In this document: positions 36,011 to 46,559 of the stretch, one piece after another | Layout of the letters: each line of letters begins with the position of its first letter | How positions within the stretch are numbered: the stretch's first letter is position 1 | DNA from: Armillaria gallica | Taxonomy: Eukaryota; Basidiomycota; Agaricomycetes; Agaricales; Physalacriaceae | DNA length: 64,000 bases | Direction of reading: 5' to 3' | NCBI GenBank assembly: GCA_037576215.1 | Contig: JBANDB010000018.1 | Span: forward strand, 1,798,001 to 1,862,000 | Made by a program: the position numbers and the translations under genes | Notes under the pieces: model-generated | The model's database searches: none | Told to the model about the DNA's origin: nothing | Seen by the model: the letters and a program-made list of their open reading frames with translations, nothing else

Positions 36011-38883
36011 AAGGGTGGAATAGACGCGCCAAGTTCTACGCAGACTTTATTTAGATTTTTCCCATGAATGAAGGTCTCAGTCCTGCATCGGAGGCGATAC
36101 AGCTTCTTCATTGTAAATAATGGATTCCGGAGGACGTCCATTGTTATTCTGAACAAAGGGTGCCACCGCGTGTGTATGGCGCACTCAAATCCGGTCAATC
36201 TCATTGATGAGCGATAGTATTATTTCCGAATACGCCGGTCTAGGGTACCTACATATCACAGCATTGGTGGGAGTGACGTATAGCAAGAGATACACGTAAG
36301 CTGAAGTGATATCGATACTGATCGAAGCAGGATCTGCTTCACTATGCGATGGCTTTTGGGATGCTCGCCGGGCTCACAGCGGGCCTGAATGACTCGTAAG
36401 GGGTACGGGTGAACGGCCGGCAAGTCGTGTAAACTCGTGTTCCTCGTTCGGTTACTCGGAATGACGATATCCAGACTCTACGTGCTGGTATTATGCGTGG
36501 ATTCACCGAAAGTGAGTTTATATCGGCCCTACCTTGGTGAGCGCTGACTTTGGCTGCGGCTGCAGATTCATAAAATCTTCACAAGTCGACGAATATGAGA
36601 AGTAATTGGTGGCTCTACGTAGGCGGGCAGGCTTGAATTTGGCGTGACTGCTAATAAACTACGCGCCTTTGGACTCTGGTAGCTGTTTTACAGGGTTCAA
36701 GAGCCATAAGTATAACGATAGAGGGATCCGAAGAACCGTCACGGGTGACTAAAGAGATCGATTGAATCACATCTTTTGAGGCCAGAGTATCAGTGCTGAC
36801 GTGAAAGAAGGAGAAAAGAAGGATATCGGATGGGCGCATCGCGGTGCCGTCCGCGCCGGTCCGGCCACCGAACAAAAGACAAACAAACAAATACGCGCCT
36901 TTTCCCCCCAAAGTCATTACCTCCTCTTTCTCTCTCTCTCGCTCATCGTTTCCCTATAGCTTTTGAGCTGGAGTCATTCCTAACTCACTCATGCTACAAA
37001 CGATGGTCGAGCTTGGTAGCGGAGGCACTGTCAATGAGCGCGAATTTCCTCTGCGCAGGATGGGAGGGAAATTAGAATGTATGTGTTCTGGTATGTCTTC
37101 CTCGCATACAGCTGACATGAATATGTAGTGGCTGCTCTTCTGTCTCAGATATGCACTTTTTACATTCCCTAAAGATGGTACGCTTTTCTTTTATTAGTAT
37201 TTAACCCTCATATCGAAAGGCCCGAAGGTATATAAATCGTGATCTCTGGCTATCAGGTCCTTCGAATACACCTTTTTCGATCCCTTCGCTACATCTTATA
37301 CAGAGCGTGTTGCTCGAACGAGGCGCCATTTGTGTTCGCCGTTAATGTGTCAACACGGGAAAACCTGCTGTGTTTCGATATCGGTTCTGCCGCCACATTT
37401 CCTTAGACGACCTATCGCGAAAAAGACCGGCCGTTTAGCGGTACCTGCGTTATTTCATGTGAGTGTGTTGCCTGTTGTCCGATTCACTTGTGCTCATCGT
37501 TGCAGTTAGAATGCCTCATGCGAGATGATCCTGATGACTGGCCTTACTACGCTGGCCACTTCGTATGCGTATCAAGTTCGAAGGGCCGTTCTCCTTTACC
37601 AGCATTGGAATTTAGGGATTGGGACAATGTTCTTCTCGGGTTTATTTAGGTACGGAAGTCGGTCCTCGGGATGAAATGTGTCCTTATTCTGGTCGTAGAT
37701 ATTTGAATCAAAGCCGTTTCAATAAATACGACTCCTATAGCAGTACGGGATATTCAGCGTTAGCGCTAGCCAGAAATACACCCTATTCTCCTGCGAGTTC
37801 AACGCTGAAAGTCAAACATCGCACTATTCAAAGGGAGTTCGGTCATCAGCACTACAAGGTGCATTGTAACCAGGTCGACGGTTCCCTGTGGGAAGAGGAA
37901 CAACCGCTCGTCCGCCATTAACCATTGCTAGACCTTGCTTTCCCCGTTCCTCCTCACATTTATCGATGACAGAGAATTCGCGACCTTCCACAGAATGTCG
38001 GCGGATACGATGCTCGGCTAGACGGATGGCGAAATAGGCCATCAATAGTCCTGCTATGGTCGTACAACATCTATCATTGGCTGAGTACGTGACCTATGTT
38101 GTTCGCCATTCTATCATTCAAGTTGATGTTAAGGAACTCTGATGATGAAGAGAGAGATGTACTCTGGCGTCTACCTCACAAGCATAAGGATATTCTTTCT
38201 TCGATGGGCATTACCTGCCGCAATCTTCATCCGAAGTGCAACGTCGTCGTGTCTGGAGATCATAGCTCTCTAGCTGGCCCAAGCCCTATGTCCTTGTCGA
38301 CAATGTCTCACTGTTCGATAGAAACTTAATACCATTTGATCTCTATCAGTCAGAATCTACTGTGAATCCGATCATCTCCCACGGTGCTATCATCATGTAC
38401 GTAGATAACCATCATGCTTGCTGTTGTTGTACTCATCATCCCGAGTAGGTACCGAAGGGTTGGTCACTTTGTATACGTATCCAGTCAAGAGCGTAGTTCC
38501 ACTACCAGCTTGGTGTTTGGGATCAGGGCGGAGAGAGTTTTATGTTGATCGTCACCCTCGATCATGGTTACCCGGCGAACGAAGACTTCAGTACTCAGTA
38601 CCCTAGTTGGAGTACAGCTCGTGCCCTTTCCTCCTCGGATCTTTCAGCAACCACACCGACAACCTGCAGTCGCTTCCCTTCATTGGCTGGGTCCGTATTT
38701 TTAACCCGTCGTTATTCCGTCCTTTGCGTAATCTGCAGAAGTTCGGACAATACCAGCACAGCCACAATGCGGCAACTTTCTCATCCTGCCGCTGCACCTG
38801 CGGGCGTACCGACCATCAGAATCTGCATAAATAAAAAATCAACCCGAAACGGGATTCATCGCTGAACCTAATTGACCTCTGCG
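36011..38883. other. Left duplicated block, non-coding part
   Basis: Matches 46560-49536 over most of its length (for example GTTTATATCGGC, ACTGTCAATGAGCGCGAATTT, CGAAGGTATATAAATCG, GGTACGGAAGTCGGTCCTCGG, AACGGGATTCATCGCTGAACC). Contains a CT-rich run plus TATAGC around 36915-36965 that looks like a fungal promoter. Neither copy gives a consistent protein, so any gene once here is decayed or is non-coding. Confidence 0.5.
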
Positions 38884-39099
38884 ATGAGATTTCTAGTATT
38901 CGCGCTACCTCTGATAGCGAGCTCAAAAGCCTGTTCCCCAGTTCTATTTCATGCAGGTTAGTTTGAAGTTTCTTTCCTTCTGAAAGCTTGTGTTGATCAC
39001 CTTCTCCCGTAGCTGCAGCCGCCGACTATGCCAGTCATGCCGATGGATTATATTAACTCTGTGGTACCCCCGGGTCCACGTTCGTTTGCGAAGATTTAG
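38884..39099 (+). pseudogene. Secreted-peptide family, copy with 26 bp deletion
   Basis: ATG at 38884, then MRFLVFALPLIASSKA, a kept signal peptide. A 26 bp deletion between two GCC triplets removes the start of the mature part and shifts the frame. The second exon (readable as MDYINSVVPP in another frame, ending in AAGATTTAG at 39099), the donor GTTAGT and the upstream ATAAAAAATC box are conserved relative to 49537. It could still give a short altered peptide. Confidence 0.65.
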
Positions 39100-39439
39100 A
39101 TTGCAGATGCGCCTTAAGCACGGGATATGTGTGTATTGTCAATCTTTCACTACGTTGTTATCTTTATTGATGCGCGACCTTCAGATTTGTTTTATCTATT
39201 CGATTAATATGATAAGGTGGTCATAATCGACGGGCTCATTTGTGATAAACCGAAAGGAATAATGGTTAACTTTATGCAGCTTGACGCCCTTTGAAATCAA
39301 CTCTTGTACCGGTCCTATAGTATGGCAGTGATATGAGGCACATTCGGGGCAACTTTTTACCTTTACTCTGAGTCGGCGTCAAACCAGAACAAAGCGGAAG
39401 CGTGCGCTGTACGGAACCGCTAGTACGACTCTGTTTTGC

Positions 39440-39535
39440 TTGAAGATGACCAGGTCTAGGGCAAGAAATTTAACGGTTAGAATAGGTCCTTTAGCTCAAA
39501 GGTTAGGCGCGTTCCCCTACGATGCTTATATCACG
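39440..39535 (+). repeat. SINE-like head fragment
   Basis: TAGGGCAAGAAATTTAACGG and TTTAGCTCAAAGGTTAGGCG match 50085-50135. Only the box A half is present; it is followed directly by F-box-related sequence. Confidence 0.45.
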
Positions 39536-40075
39536 AGTGGTGTTTGTTACACAATCTCGTGCACATGATCTTGAGGCTCTCGTCCAGAGGACTTCCCGTC
39601 TCCTCGACCTACGTGTCGAGATAGAAAGATCAGCAGACAGACCAGGTACGTGTTCTATAGCTTAGAACTGGGATACCTGAGCTTACACCCCACCAGTTTC
39701 CTTCCCTGTCACTAGACTGAAATCAGTCCCTGTAACCAACCGAACTGAGTCCGTTGATGCAATCGTACAGAAATTCTCTACACCCCCCGTCGTGACATCC
39801 ACAGTGAGATCGTAACATTATCAATTCCTTCCCAAGGTTGCTTCAGCGTACTGTCCATTCTCGTGGTGGCATGTTCGCACCTTCAATTCTGCCTTCAATG
39901 AAGACAGTGGACTTCAAGCTACTGGGATCAGCTCCCATCAGTGTGACGGTATTGAGTGGTCATGCTCATAAATTCGAAGCTGTTTTTTAAGCGGCGGGAA
40001 GGGATTCTGAGATACATGTGACCATTGACATGCACAGGGAAACGTTGGCTTACGGTGTGTGGGGCCGTTGCCGCT
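39536..40075 (+). pseudogene. F-box/LRR family fragment
   Basis: AHDLEALVQRTSRLLDLRVEI aligns with DLENLLQRTPHLIDLRLEI of the 11761 copy. An intron near 39640 is followed by VTRLKSVPVTNRTESVDAIV, and the C-terminal signature (AAGRDSEIHVTIDM) is readable at ~39990-40040 after a stop. The N-terminal half is absent. Confidence 0.6.
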
Positions 40076-40394
40076 TTCATCTCGATGGCCATGGTGTGGA
40101 AGACTAATATTTGATTGGAACGAACTCGTACTTTTTTCACTATGGACAATTTTATACTAATTAGTTCTCGGACATTCGTTCTACATCACACTCGTTTTAA
40201 CTCTGCTTTCATCTAGGAAGGCAGGTTTTCCTCCTACATTTGAGGGACAATTACTGACGTAGTCTAATGAATGGCAGACTTGTTTCTTCTCTGAGGGAAA
40301 GTATGTCTATTCGATCTTGGTGTAATAATTAAGCAACAGTTATCTACCAGATCCAAACAGATTGAAAAATCGTAATCTATTCCATTGAGTTTTC

Positions 40395-40560
40395 GACGTT
40401 CGTGGTTTACGATGATAAAGCATCACTGGCGAAAAAGGTAAATGAAAACAGGAAATGCTCCTAGCTGATTCGAACAGCTACCTTCCATGAGTAGCCCGGT
40501 CCCTACAGACCAAGTCTCATCCGGGCTTGGGCGACAAATATTCAAGATTGAAACCAGCTT
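40395..40560 (-). repeat. tRNA-derived SINE-like repeat, reverse copy
   Basis: On the reverse strand, CATGGAAGGTAGCTGTTCGA (box B at 40467-40475) matches CATGGAAGTAGCTGTTCGAC at the 50.1 kb copy, with the body motif CGCCAGTGATG about 30 nt downstream. Box A is poorly kept. Confidence 0.5.
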
Positions 40561-40862
40561 ACGATGTTTTCTTCTCTGATGGCTCTTCCTTACTTCCCCT
40601 TCGGGAAGAAATGTCGTACCACTGAAGATTGAGGCATCAGTGGATGCACTAACTGTCTACTATTGTCCTTTCGTTTAAAGGCGGCTTCTCGATCATCTCA
40701 GATTCTATTCATGTATATTGGGATCAAAATGATTGTATTTTCTATCTTCTTTGTGCACTGTAAAAGATCATGAACCATAACCAGGATCCAAGACGTGTAA
40801 CGTTGAAGGTCCTAGATTTCTGTACCGTACGGTCTGAACCAATAAATTATTCTTGAAACAAA
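40561..40862. other. Downstream of the HET gene, nothing recognisable
   Basis: AT-rich stretch that probably holds the 3' untranslated region of the HET-domain gene (reverse strand). No motif is distinctive. Confidence 0.4.
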
Positions 40863-42827
40863 TCAAAAAAGTCGGGAAATCCTGTGTTTCGCAACTCCTA
40901 GTTTCTGAAGCCTCTCTCTCTCTTCAGGGTCCACCATACTGAAGACTGAAACTTTCTCAAACTTCCCATCCTGTCTTTGCCGCCCGGCGACCCAATACTT
41001 CATGAAAATGTTTAGGGACGGGTGTCCACCACTACCGTTGCTTCTCAGAGTATACGAGCCATCAGGTATCGAGTACGCGTGGTCTTTGAAAATCTTGAAA
41101 CTGTGGAGTGTCCTGGTGTTGTCCTCAATCACCAATTCTCCCTGTCGACACTTCCCTTTGCTGTATTCTTCGGCAAATCCCCGCACATGGCCTGAGTCGA
41201 TATAGGGCCCAATATACAAGTCACCATCTGCGGTGTCCAGTCGATTCACCTCCCCTAGCCGCTCAACCTGAGTATGCGACGGAAGCGTCTTCGTCATTGC
41301 CTGTTCCCATGATGGTCTCCAACATTTCCTCCCGTTCCCAGGCTCAGGGTAGGTGAAGAGCAAATCGGCCCGAGGACGAACCCGCATCATATTGACGAGT
41401 ACTGTCCAGGCATCTTCTTCTGACTGAACTGCATCGTAAATCGGGATGAACTTTGGATAGAAAAGGTATATCAGCCCTGCAACTTTATCCAAAGGATTCG
41501 TTGAAACCCGATTTTGCATCTGCAGGAGAAAGTCAAAGACATAGTCATCCATCCGCATTTTGTGCAAAGATGCCAATTCGTTGTGGAACCTTGTTTGCAA
41601 GTCCTCTTCCACAAACGCTGACCCTTCAGTTCTCCCGCCAATGATTGGATCCCTGCTGATCATCTCCTGCAGGGTCCATGCACGTCGGAACCAACAACGA
41701 TCATTCTCAAAGTCGCCCGGTTTAAAATTGAGCGGTCGACCCAGCCCACTGAAATAGCAAACCACTTGATCAGCCCATTGATACACGTATCCGATTGTGG
41801 GCACATCGAGTTGCCACTCCTGCGCACGCTTAGCATCCCTAATCCCATGCTCCTGTCTCAAACATAGCACATCTACCCATATGTACTCCGCTCCCAGGTT
41901 CAGCATCTCAATCCGGATGAGATCAAGGCTGGAATCTCTCGGTATTGGCACCGGCCATTCACAGCCATTGATGGGGGTCCACACATCCATACCCTCCTCA
42001 TCAGACACCCATGCGTGTGATATTGCCCATGGGTGTTTCCTTACGGCCCAAAATGGCACAACCCGATTAGCATATAAATCCCAGACCCGCCGAGGAGGAG
42101 TTTTCCTCCTGATGATCCAGCCATCCGCGAGTACATTGCGTCGCATATTTCGATCAGCCTTTTTGTGCGCATATAATTTTCCTCGGGCGGTGGAGATGTC
42201 GTACCAATAGAGGCGCAAATGAGCGTAGGCAGTGCCAAAATCGTAGTTTTGTGCGATGTACGATCTGAGAATTGAGTACAGGGACAGAGATTGTGTGGCT
42301 TCCGAGTATGAGAGTCGCCGGGACATGGTTTTGAGTAATGTATCTGCGAAGAAGCACTTAGAGTGGGTGTTGAGAGTGTACGACGTGCCGAGAATGACGT
42401 TAAGCTTGTCCAAAAGTCCATCGACACCAAGCCTGGCGCAGGGAATGTTGGCCAGAGCAGTGGGTAGAACGGGTTTTCTACCCGTGTATGTCCGCTGTTC
42501 TGGCACTGGAATGGTAGATTCCTCTTTGCCGATCTCTGTGAGGGCAGAGAGTGTGACTTTGGGGAGATTCTTATAATTTATCTTTCCCTGCAATGCATTA
42601 ATCGTTGCTTTTTTTGCATACTTCCATGGACTTACCCTACTATCCTGCCAATCAATGGCGACTCCCGGCCCTAGTCATAGTGGAATCAGTACACGATGCA
42701 TTGAAAACAAGACAGGCGCACGTACCGTAGTCCCATGTCGCAGCAGACATACAATGGTAGAAACCCATAGCCTCACCAGCTGGTTTAAGTCGTGGTTATA
42801 GCGATAAGACTCGAGTGATGCACTCAT
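40863..42827 (-). CDS. HET-domain (heterokaryon incompatibility-like) protein
   Basis: A large reverse-strand exon, 40863-42587, encodes ~574 residues with a HET domain: RRVWDLYANRVVPFW, then AISHAWVSDEEG, LDLIRIEMLNLGAEYIWVD with VLCLRQ, and WFRRAWTLQEM. HET proteins act in non-self recognition and cell death during hyphal fusion in ascomycetes; basidiomycete relatives are numerous but mostly untested. The exon opens right after an ATTGCAG acceptor rather than at an ATG, so the start is upstream. The best candidate is the ATG at 42827 (MSASLESYRYNHDL), exon 42726-42827, linked through one small exon (about 42648-42677) in phase. The N-terminal exon structure is uncertain. No stop or shift is seen in the main exon. 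Confidence 0.8.
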
Positions 42828-43849
42828 GCTCAGACAATTCTTAAATTACCATACCATTGTGTATCACTCTCATAGGCGCCTCGTTCCGTGCCATTCCGAA
42901 ATCTCTGGGACAAAAAAAGAATAACAATTTGAATGGTCTATTGCTGGCCGTGATATCAAACTAGAGGGAGCTGATTCATCCTAAGGACTCACGCCTCATC
43001 TCTTCGAGGGGTATGCCCCCGACGCTCACTTTCACAGCAAAGGAGGATTGATACGAGCACGAATAACTCCTAGAAAAGGAAACACCCTCGTTCTCCTGTA
43101 CGCAGTTTATATTCTGAGTCCCATCCGTTGAGGAGTTTTTATGGAATTTTAGGCTCCACTTGTCCCCCGCATCATTCAAATAAAACTCACGGCCGTGATG
43201 TTCTCATTCCTTGGCCGGCTTCAAGCCAAGTATCAATTAGCCCTCGACAATGCCAGTATATATTCCCCCACCCTTCTGGAGTCCCGAAGCCAACCTAACC
43301 GTTTCCTTTCAATGACTCCCAGGTGCCTCGATACCAAGGCTAATTCTAATGAACCAATACCTCTACGACCTAGATATCGTCGTCTGTCTACGAGAGACTA
43401 TCTACGACCGTCTGGTGCTGAGTAATCTTAGTGAATCCCTGGCGCTTGGTTCATTCAGGTTCGCCTACGTCGGGGATGAAGCGTGTACTTACTGCGCACG
43501 CCCACGTCAAAATCACCATCCTTGTACTTATGAGTCACTGGCATTCAAGGAAACTTAAGACACATACGTGAACACTGAGTGATCTCGGGTGTAGGGAGAC
43601 TTACAAGTTGCAAACGGCCAACAAACGGCGGCAACGATACGTAATCAAGGCATCGGCGATAAGCGATAGGTGGAATCTCGACAATGTCTTCCGAATCCTA
43701 ACTTTAGCACATGCACCCAATCGAGTCGAAACTTCTCATCAAGCCGTCACAAATCTAAACGCTGTGTGGGCGTACCCTTCGAATTCTGGACATAGAATGA
43801 ATCCTAAATGAGATTTCTCACTGAGCCCAGATCCTTGTATTTTGCGATG
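42828..43849. other. Intergenic, no recognisable gene
   Basis: About 1 kb between the HET gene promoter and the right duplicated block. Frames are short and lack motifs. Confidence 0.45.
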
Positions 43850-44076
43850 ATGAGACCTGATAGCGAGCTCAAACGCCCTTGAGGCTTGTAGCCCAATCGT
43901 ACAAACCTGGGAGAATTTCGACGGTTTCCCGGTTCTACTTCATGCAGGAAATTTTAGAGTTTCGTTCTCTGTAGAATGCACGTCGTCACCTTGTCCCATG
44001 GCTACAACAGTCAGCCGCGCTAGTGATGTCGATGGACTATATGAACTCTTTGGTACCCACGTTTGTGAAGATTTAG
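43850..44076 (+). pseudogene. Secreted-peptide family, copy with deleted signal core
   Basis: ATGAGACCTGATAGCGAGCTC at 43850 matches the start of the intact gene at 49537 but lacks the 20 nt that encode the hydrophobic core, so the frame ends soon. The second exon is well kept (VMSMDYMNSLVPTFVKI, stop at 44076). Confidence 0.6.
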
Positions 44077-44192
44077 ATAGCGGATAGCGTGCATGATGGC
44101 CTCATTCCGCAGAACAGCACAAAAGGACTCTGTTTGTCACGAAGACACATTGAATGGCATATGGATGGCCGCAACGCCTGGAGCTGTTTAGG

Positions 44193-44631
44193 TGTTATGG
44201 ATAATGACTAAGTAGTATGAGTAAGCCTCCACTTCCTTTAGTTTCTTTCTCTTTCTACGCGGTTATAGAAATTTCTCGATACCTCCAAATTTCCTGTCTT
44301 AGCTAGAAGATTCTAGACGAAGTAGTTAGTATATATCTCCTGTATCGATGCGCCCCAAAGGGCATCTGAATTCTATCTACTTTTACTCCACAACTTCGTG
44401 TGAACCTGAGTGATTGAGTTCGACTACGCCTAGCGCTTGTCGAACGAACCACTATCCAACTACGCCTAGCGCTTGTTGGACCTTTCTAGCTACGCCTAGC
44501 GCTTGCTAGACCTACTCGGGTTCCTTCGTAGGTAATAGAACCCATTGAATCTCTCGCTACACTTCATAATTTAGACTGTATTCGAGTCGTACTTATCTCG
44601 TACATCGTCTAGATTAAGCCTACTCTCAACA
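44193..44631 (-). mobile_element. Solo LTR with three hairpins, TTAGG target duplication
   Basis: TGTTATGG...CTCAACA, 439 bp, flanked by TTAGG at 44188-44192 and 44632-44636. The paralogous site at 34074-34095 lacks it, which proves the insertion. Orientation is set by similarity to the LTR at 12338 (read in reverse here) and by the TATA-like TATATAC lying beyond the hairpins. No internal domain remains. Confidence 0.85.
44418..44510 (-). other. Three hairpins with a constant core and variable arms, LTR copy 2
   Basis: The core CTACGCCTAGCGCTTG occurs three times, at 44424-44439, 44460-44475 and 44490-44505. It is flanked by perfectly self-complementary but different arms: GTTCGA/TCGAAC, TCCAA/TTGGA and TCTAG/CTAGA. 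Inside the core, CGC and GCG can pair around CTA. Identical loops with changing paired arms are the pattern expected when base pairing itself is kept. Confidence 0.85.
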
Positions 44632-45173
44632 TTAGGTCAACGTTTAAGTGTATCGCTCAATTCTTTCCGGAGCACAGCTGTTTGAGCACGCTGGGACATA
44701 TGTGGTTGCTGACGTATCAAATCTTTTTCTTTGGCCAGTGATGTTTCCCTTGTAAGCAAGCCGAGGAACTCTGGGAGTCTGGACTATATCTTCTACGCAC
44801 ACTGCATGTGATCGGCTGTCTGTCGAATTCACATTCAGCAGAGCAGAAATAAGAGCCTACCTCCAACAGACAGGCAAACTTGCGAACATAATAGAAGCCT
44901 CCGTAATTAATTAACAAGGCTTTCGGACCGACGTGCTCTTGGGAAACCGGGCTTCCGGTGACCAATCATTCTCTTGTCTCCTAGCTCGGGAGTTGCAACG
45001 AAAGTAACCTTGTTGATGTTCTCTCCGATTGCTGGTGTACAAAATGCAGTGTCTTTTGATGTAAATATTGTGATAGAAGCCCGTGAACTTATTAAGTACG
45101 GTGTGTACCATGCGTGTTTACACGGGGCGAGTTCCAGTTTCGGTTATGGTGTTCGATAAATTCCGTACTGTAG

Positions 45174-45323
45174 AATGATCTTCAGCCTATCACCGATGAG
45201 CTGTTGTGTGGTAGTGTATTGTGGTTTTTCAACGGAGGTTCATAATGCATACGGCATAATCTTTGTATTGACCGCGGAAGGACTGGAATACGTGTCTCTA
45301 GCATCACAGTCAATGGAAACAAG
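45174..45323 (+). pseudogene. Relic exon of an unknown gene, right block
   Basis: A 150 bp counterpart of 34624-34773. It reads NDLQPITDELLCGSVLWFF, a TAA, then RHNLCIDRGRTGIRVSS, in the same frame and length. The acceptor CTGTAG is kept; the donor GT is shifted (AAG|TACG). Confidence 0.45.
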
Positions 45324-45424
45324 TACGTTGGTTTTCATATACACATTTTTCGGCATATAGACGCTAAAAGAAACATTCCTGGGGACCTAAAACATCTCGC
45401 TTACAACCCCATAACCAAAACAAT

Positions 45425-46547
45425 GTCCCAATGGTGCCACGATTTCAGCGGTGATATTTATCCTCGGACTTCCTCCCGCCGCTTCGAGATCTAGTTCGAA
45501 TCTTCCAACCCAGCTATCGAACATCTCTGAGTTGTTAACAGTAGAAAACGGTCTCATCATCGTCAAGTGTAATGTTTTCAGATGGCGAAATCGGGGTTGC
45601 TGGGACAGCTGCGGCGAAATGTCTAAATATCTGTTGGAGCATTAGCCAGTTGTTGCAGGAAAATGTGAGGTTGAGTGATTCTAATTGGGATGAGATGTCG
45701 CCGGAGTCGGAAGGTGTGGTGAAGAAATCTGCGAGGACACCTAGTACATTCGTGCGGTCGATTATGGATAACGATTTTAGTCGCCGTAAGGGGAGGGACA
45801 CTGTTGAGGCGTAATCAGGGAGTAGTAGCTTTGAGAAGATACGTACGTACCTGGTCGGTGTTCGGTTTCGATGGATAGATCAAGTAGTAGGGAAGTCTTC
45901 CGAATGAACGCTTCAAGATCATGGTTTTTAGGATGTCGAAGAGAGGCTGCTCGTAACGACAGAAGGGAGACCGGGCAGTCGGCTCGAAGAAACGGTGCCA
46001 AGTCCCGTGCGGAATCCGTCTCCAAACGTGATAGTTCGATCCTACGACTACCGATACAAGTTGACTGGGACTCGCGAAACGTATTCAGGCGGACCTTGGG
46101 CTGCTTGAGCGTTGCCGGGAGATTTGACAGTAACGCGAAAAAGTCAGCAACAGATGAGAAGGACAAGTTGGCCAATTCGAGGTATCTGAGGGTCGTTAAG
46201 GAGGGAAGAATCGCTGTATTTCCAATGGGGCTCCCGTTGATTTTCGCGGTGTGAGCTTTGATGCACCACGAGAGGAGGGCGGCGGATGTATCCTCTTTCA
46301 GCCATTTTAATTCGACCTTGCGCAAGCAGGGGATGGGCTTACGCCCTCGGAAAACGGAGAGAAATTTGGGAGCGGGGCGGAAATCGCCATTTAAGGATAA
46401 TATACGGAAGAGATAGGGAAAGCAGACGGTGTGGAAGTTTGAGGATGCGAGGGAGAGAACTTTGATAGTCGGGATGTCGAGGTGCGAGAGGATCTCTTCG
46501 AAGAGCTCTGGAGGGAAGTCTTCGCTCGCTGAGTGACTGGAAGGCAT
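45425..46547 (-). pseudogene. F-box/LRR family, right block copy with a late frameshift
   Basis: Best-preserved member of the family here. Exon 1, 46547-45851, is open: MPSSHSASEDFPPELFEEIL carries the F-box start, then SHLDIPTIKVLSLASSN, leucine-rich segments (LRYLELANLSFSSV, LLSLRAASLRH) and LLDLSIETEHRPG. The intron 45801-45850 joins in phase 1 to VSLPLRRLKSLSIIDRTN. A 2 nt shortfall near 45620 relative to the left copy shifts the frame so that FRHLKTLHLTMM and the family C-terminus (RFELDLEAAG, INITAEIVAPLGH) are read out of frame. A truncated protein could still be made, keeping the F-box, so the pseudogene call is moderate. F-box proteins recruit substrates to SCF ubiquitin ligases; the target is unknown. 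Confidence 0.72.
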
Positions 46548-46559
46548 TGGTGGCAGCAC

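Larger units (their letters stand above)
44174..44760 (+). repeat. SINE-like repeat split by a solo LTR, right block
   Basis: The left flank ends CTGTTTAGG (compare CTCTTTAGCTC at 34074). After the LTR the sequence resumes as TCAACGTTTAAGTG, as in TCAACGGTTAAGTG of copy 1. It then has a degraded box B (GTTTGAGCA at 44680) and the body motif TTTGGCCAGTGATG near 44730. Confidence 0.55.

Noticed and set aside
39928..40149. Reverse-strand 73-codon frame
   Set aside because: The forward strand carries the F-box family C-terminal signature here, so the reverse frame is a shadow.
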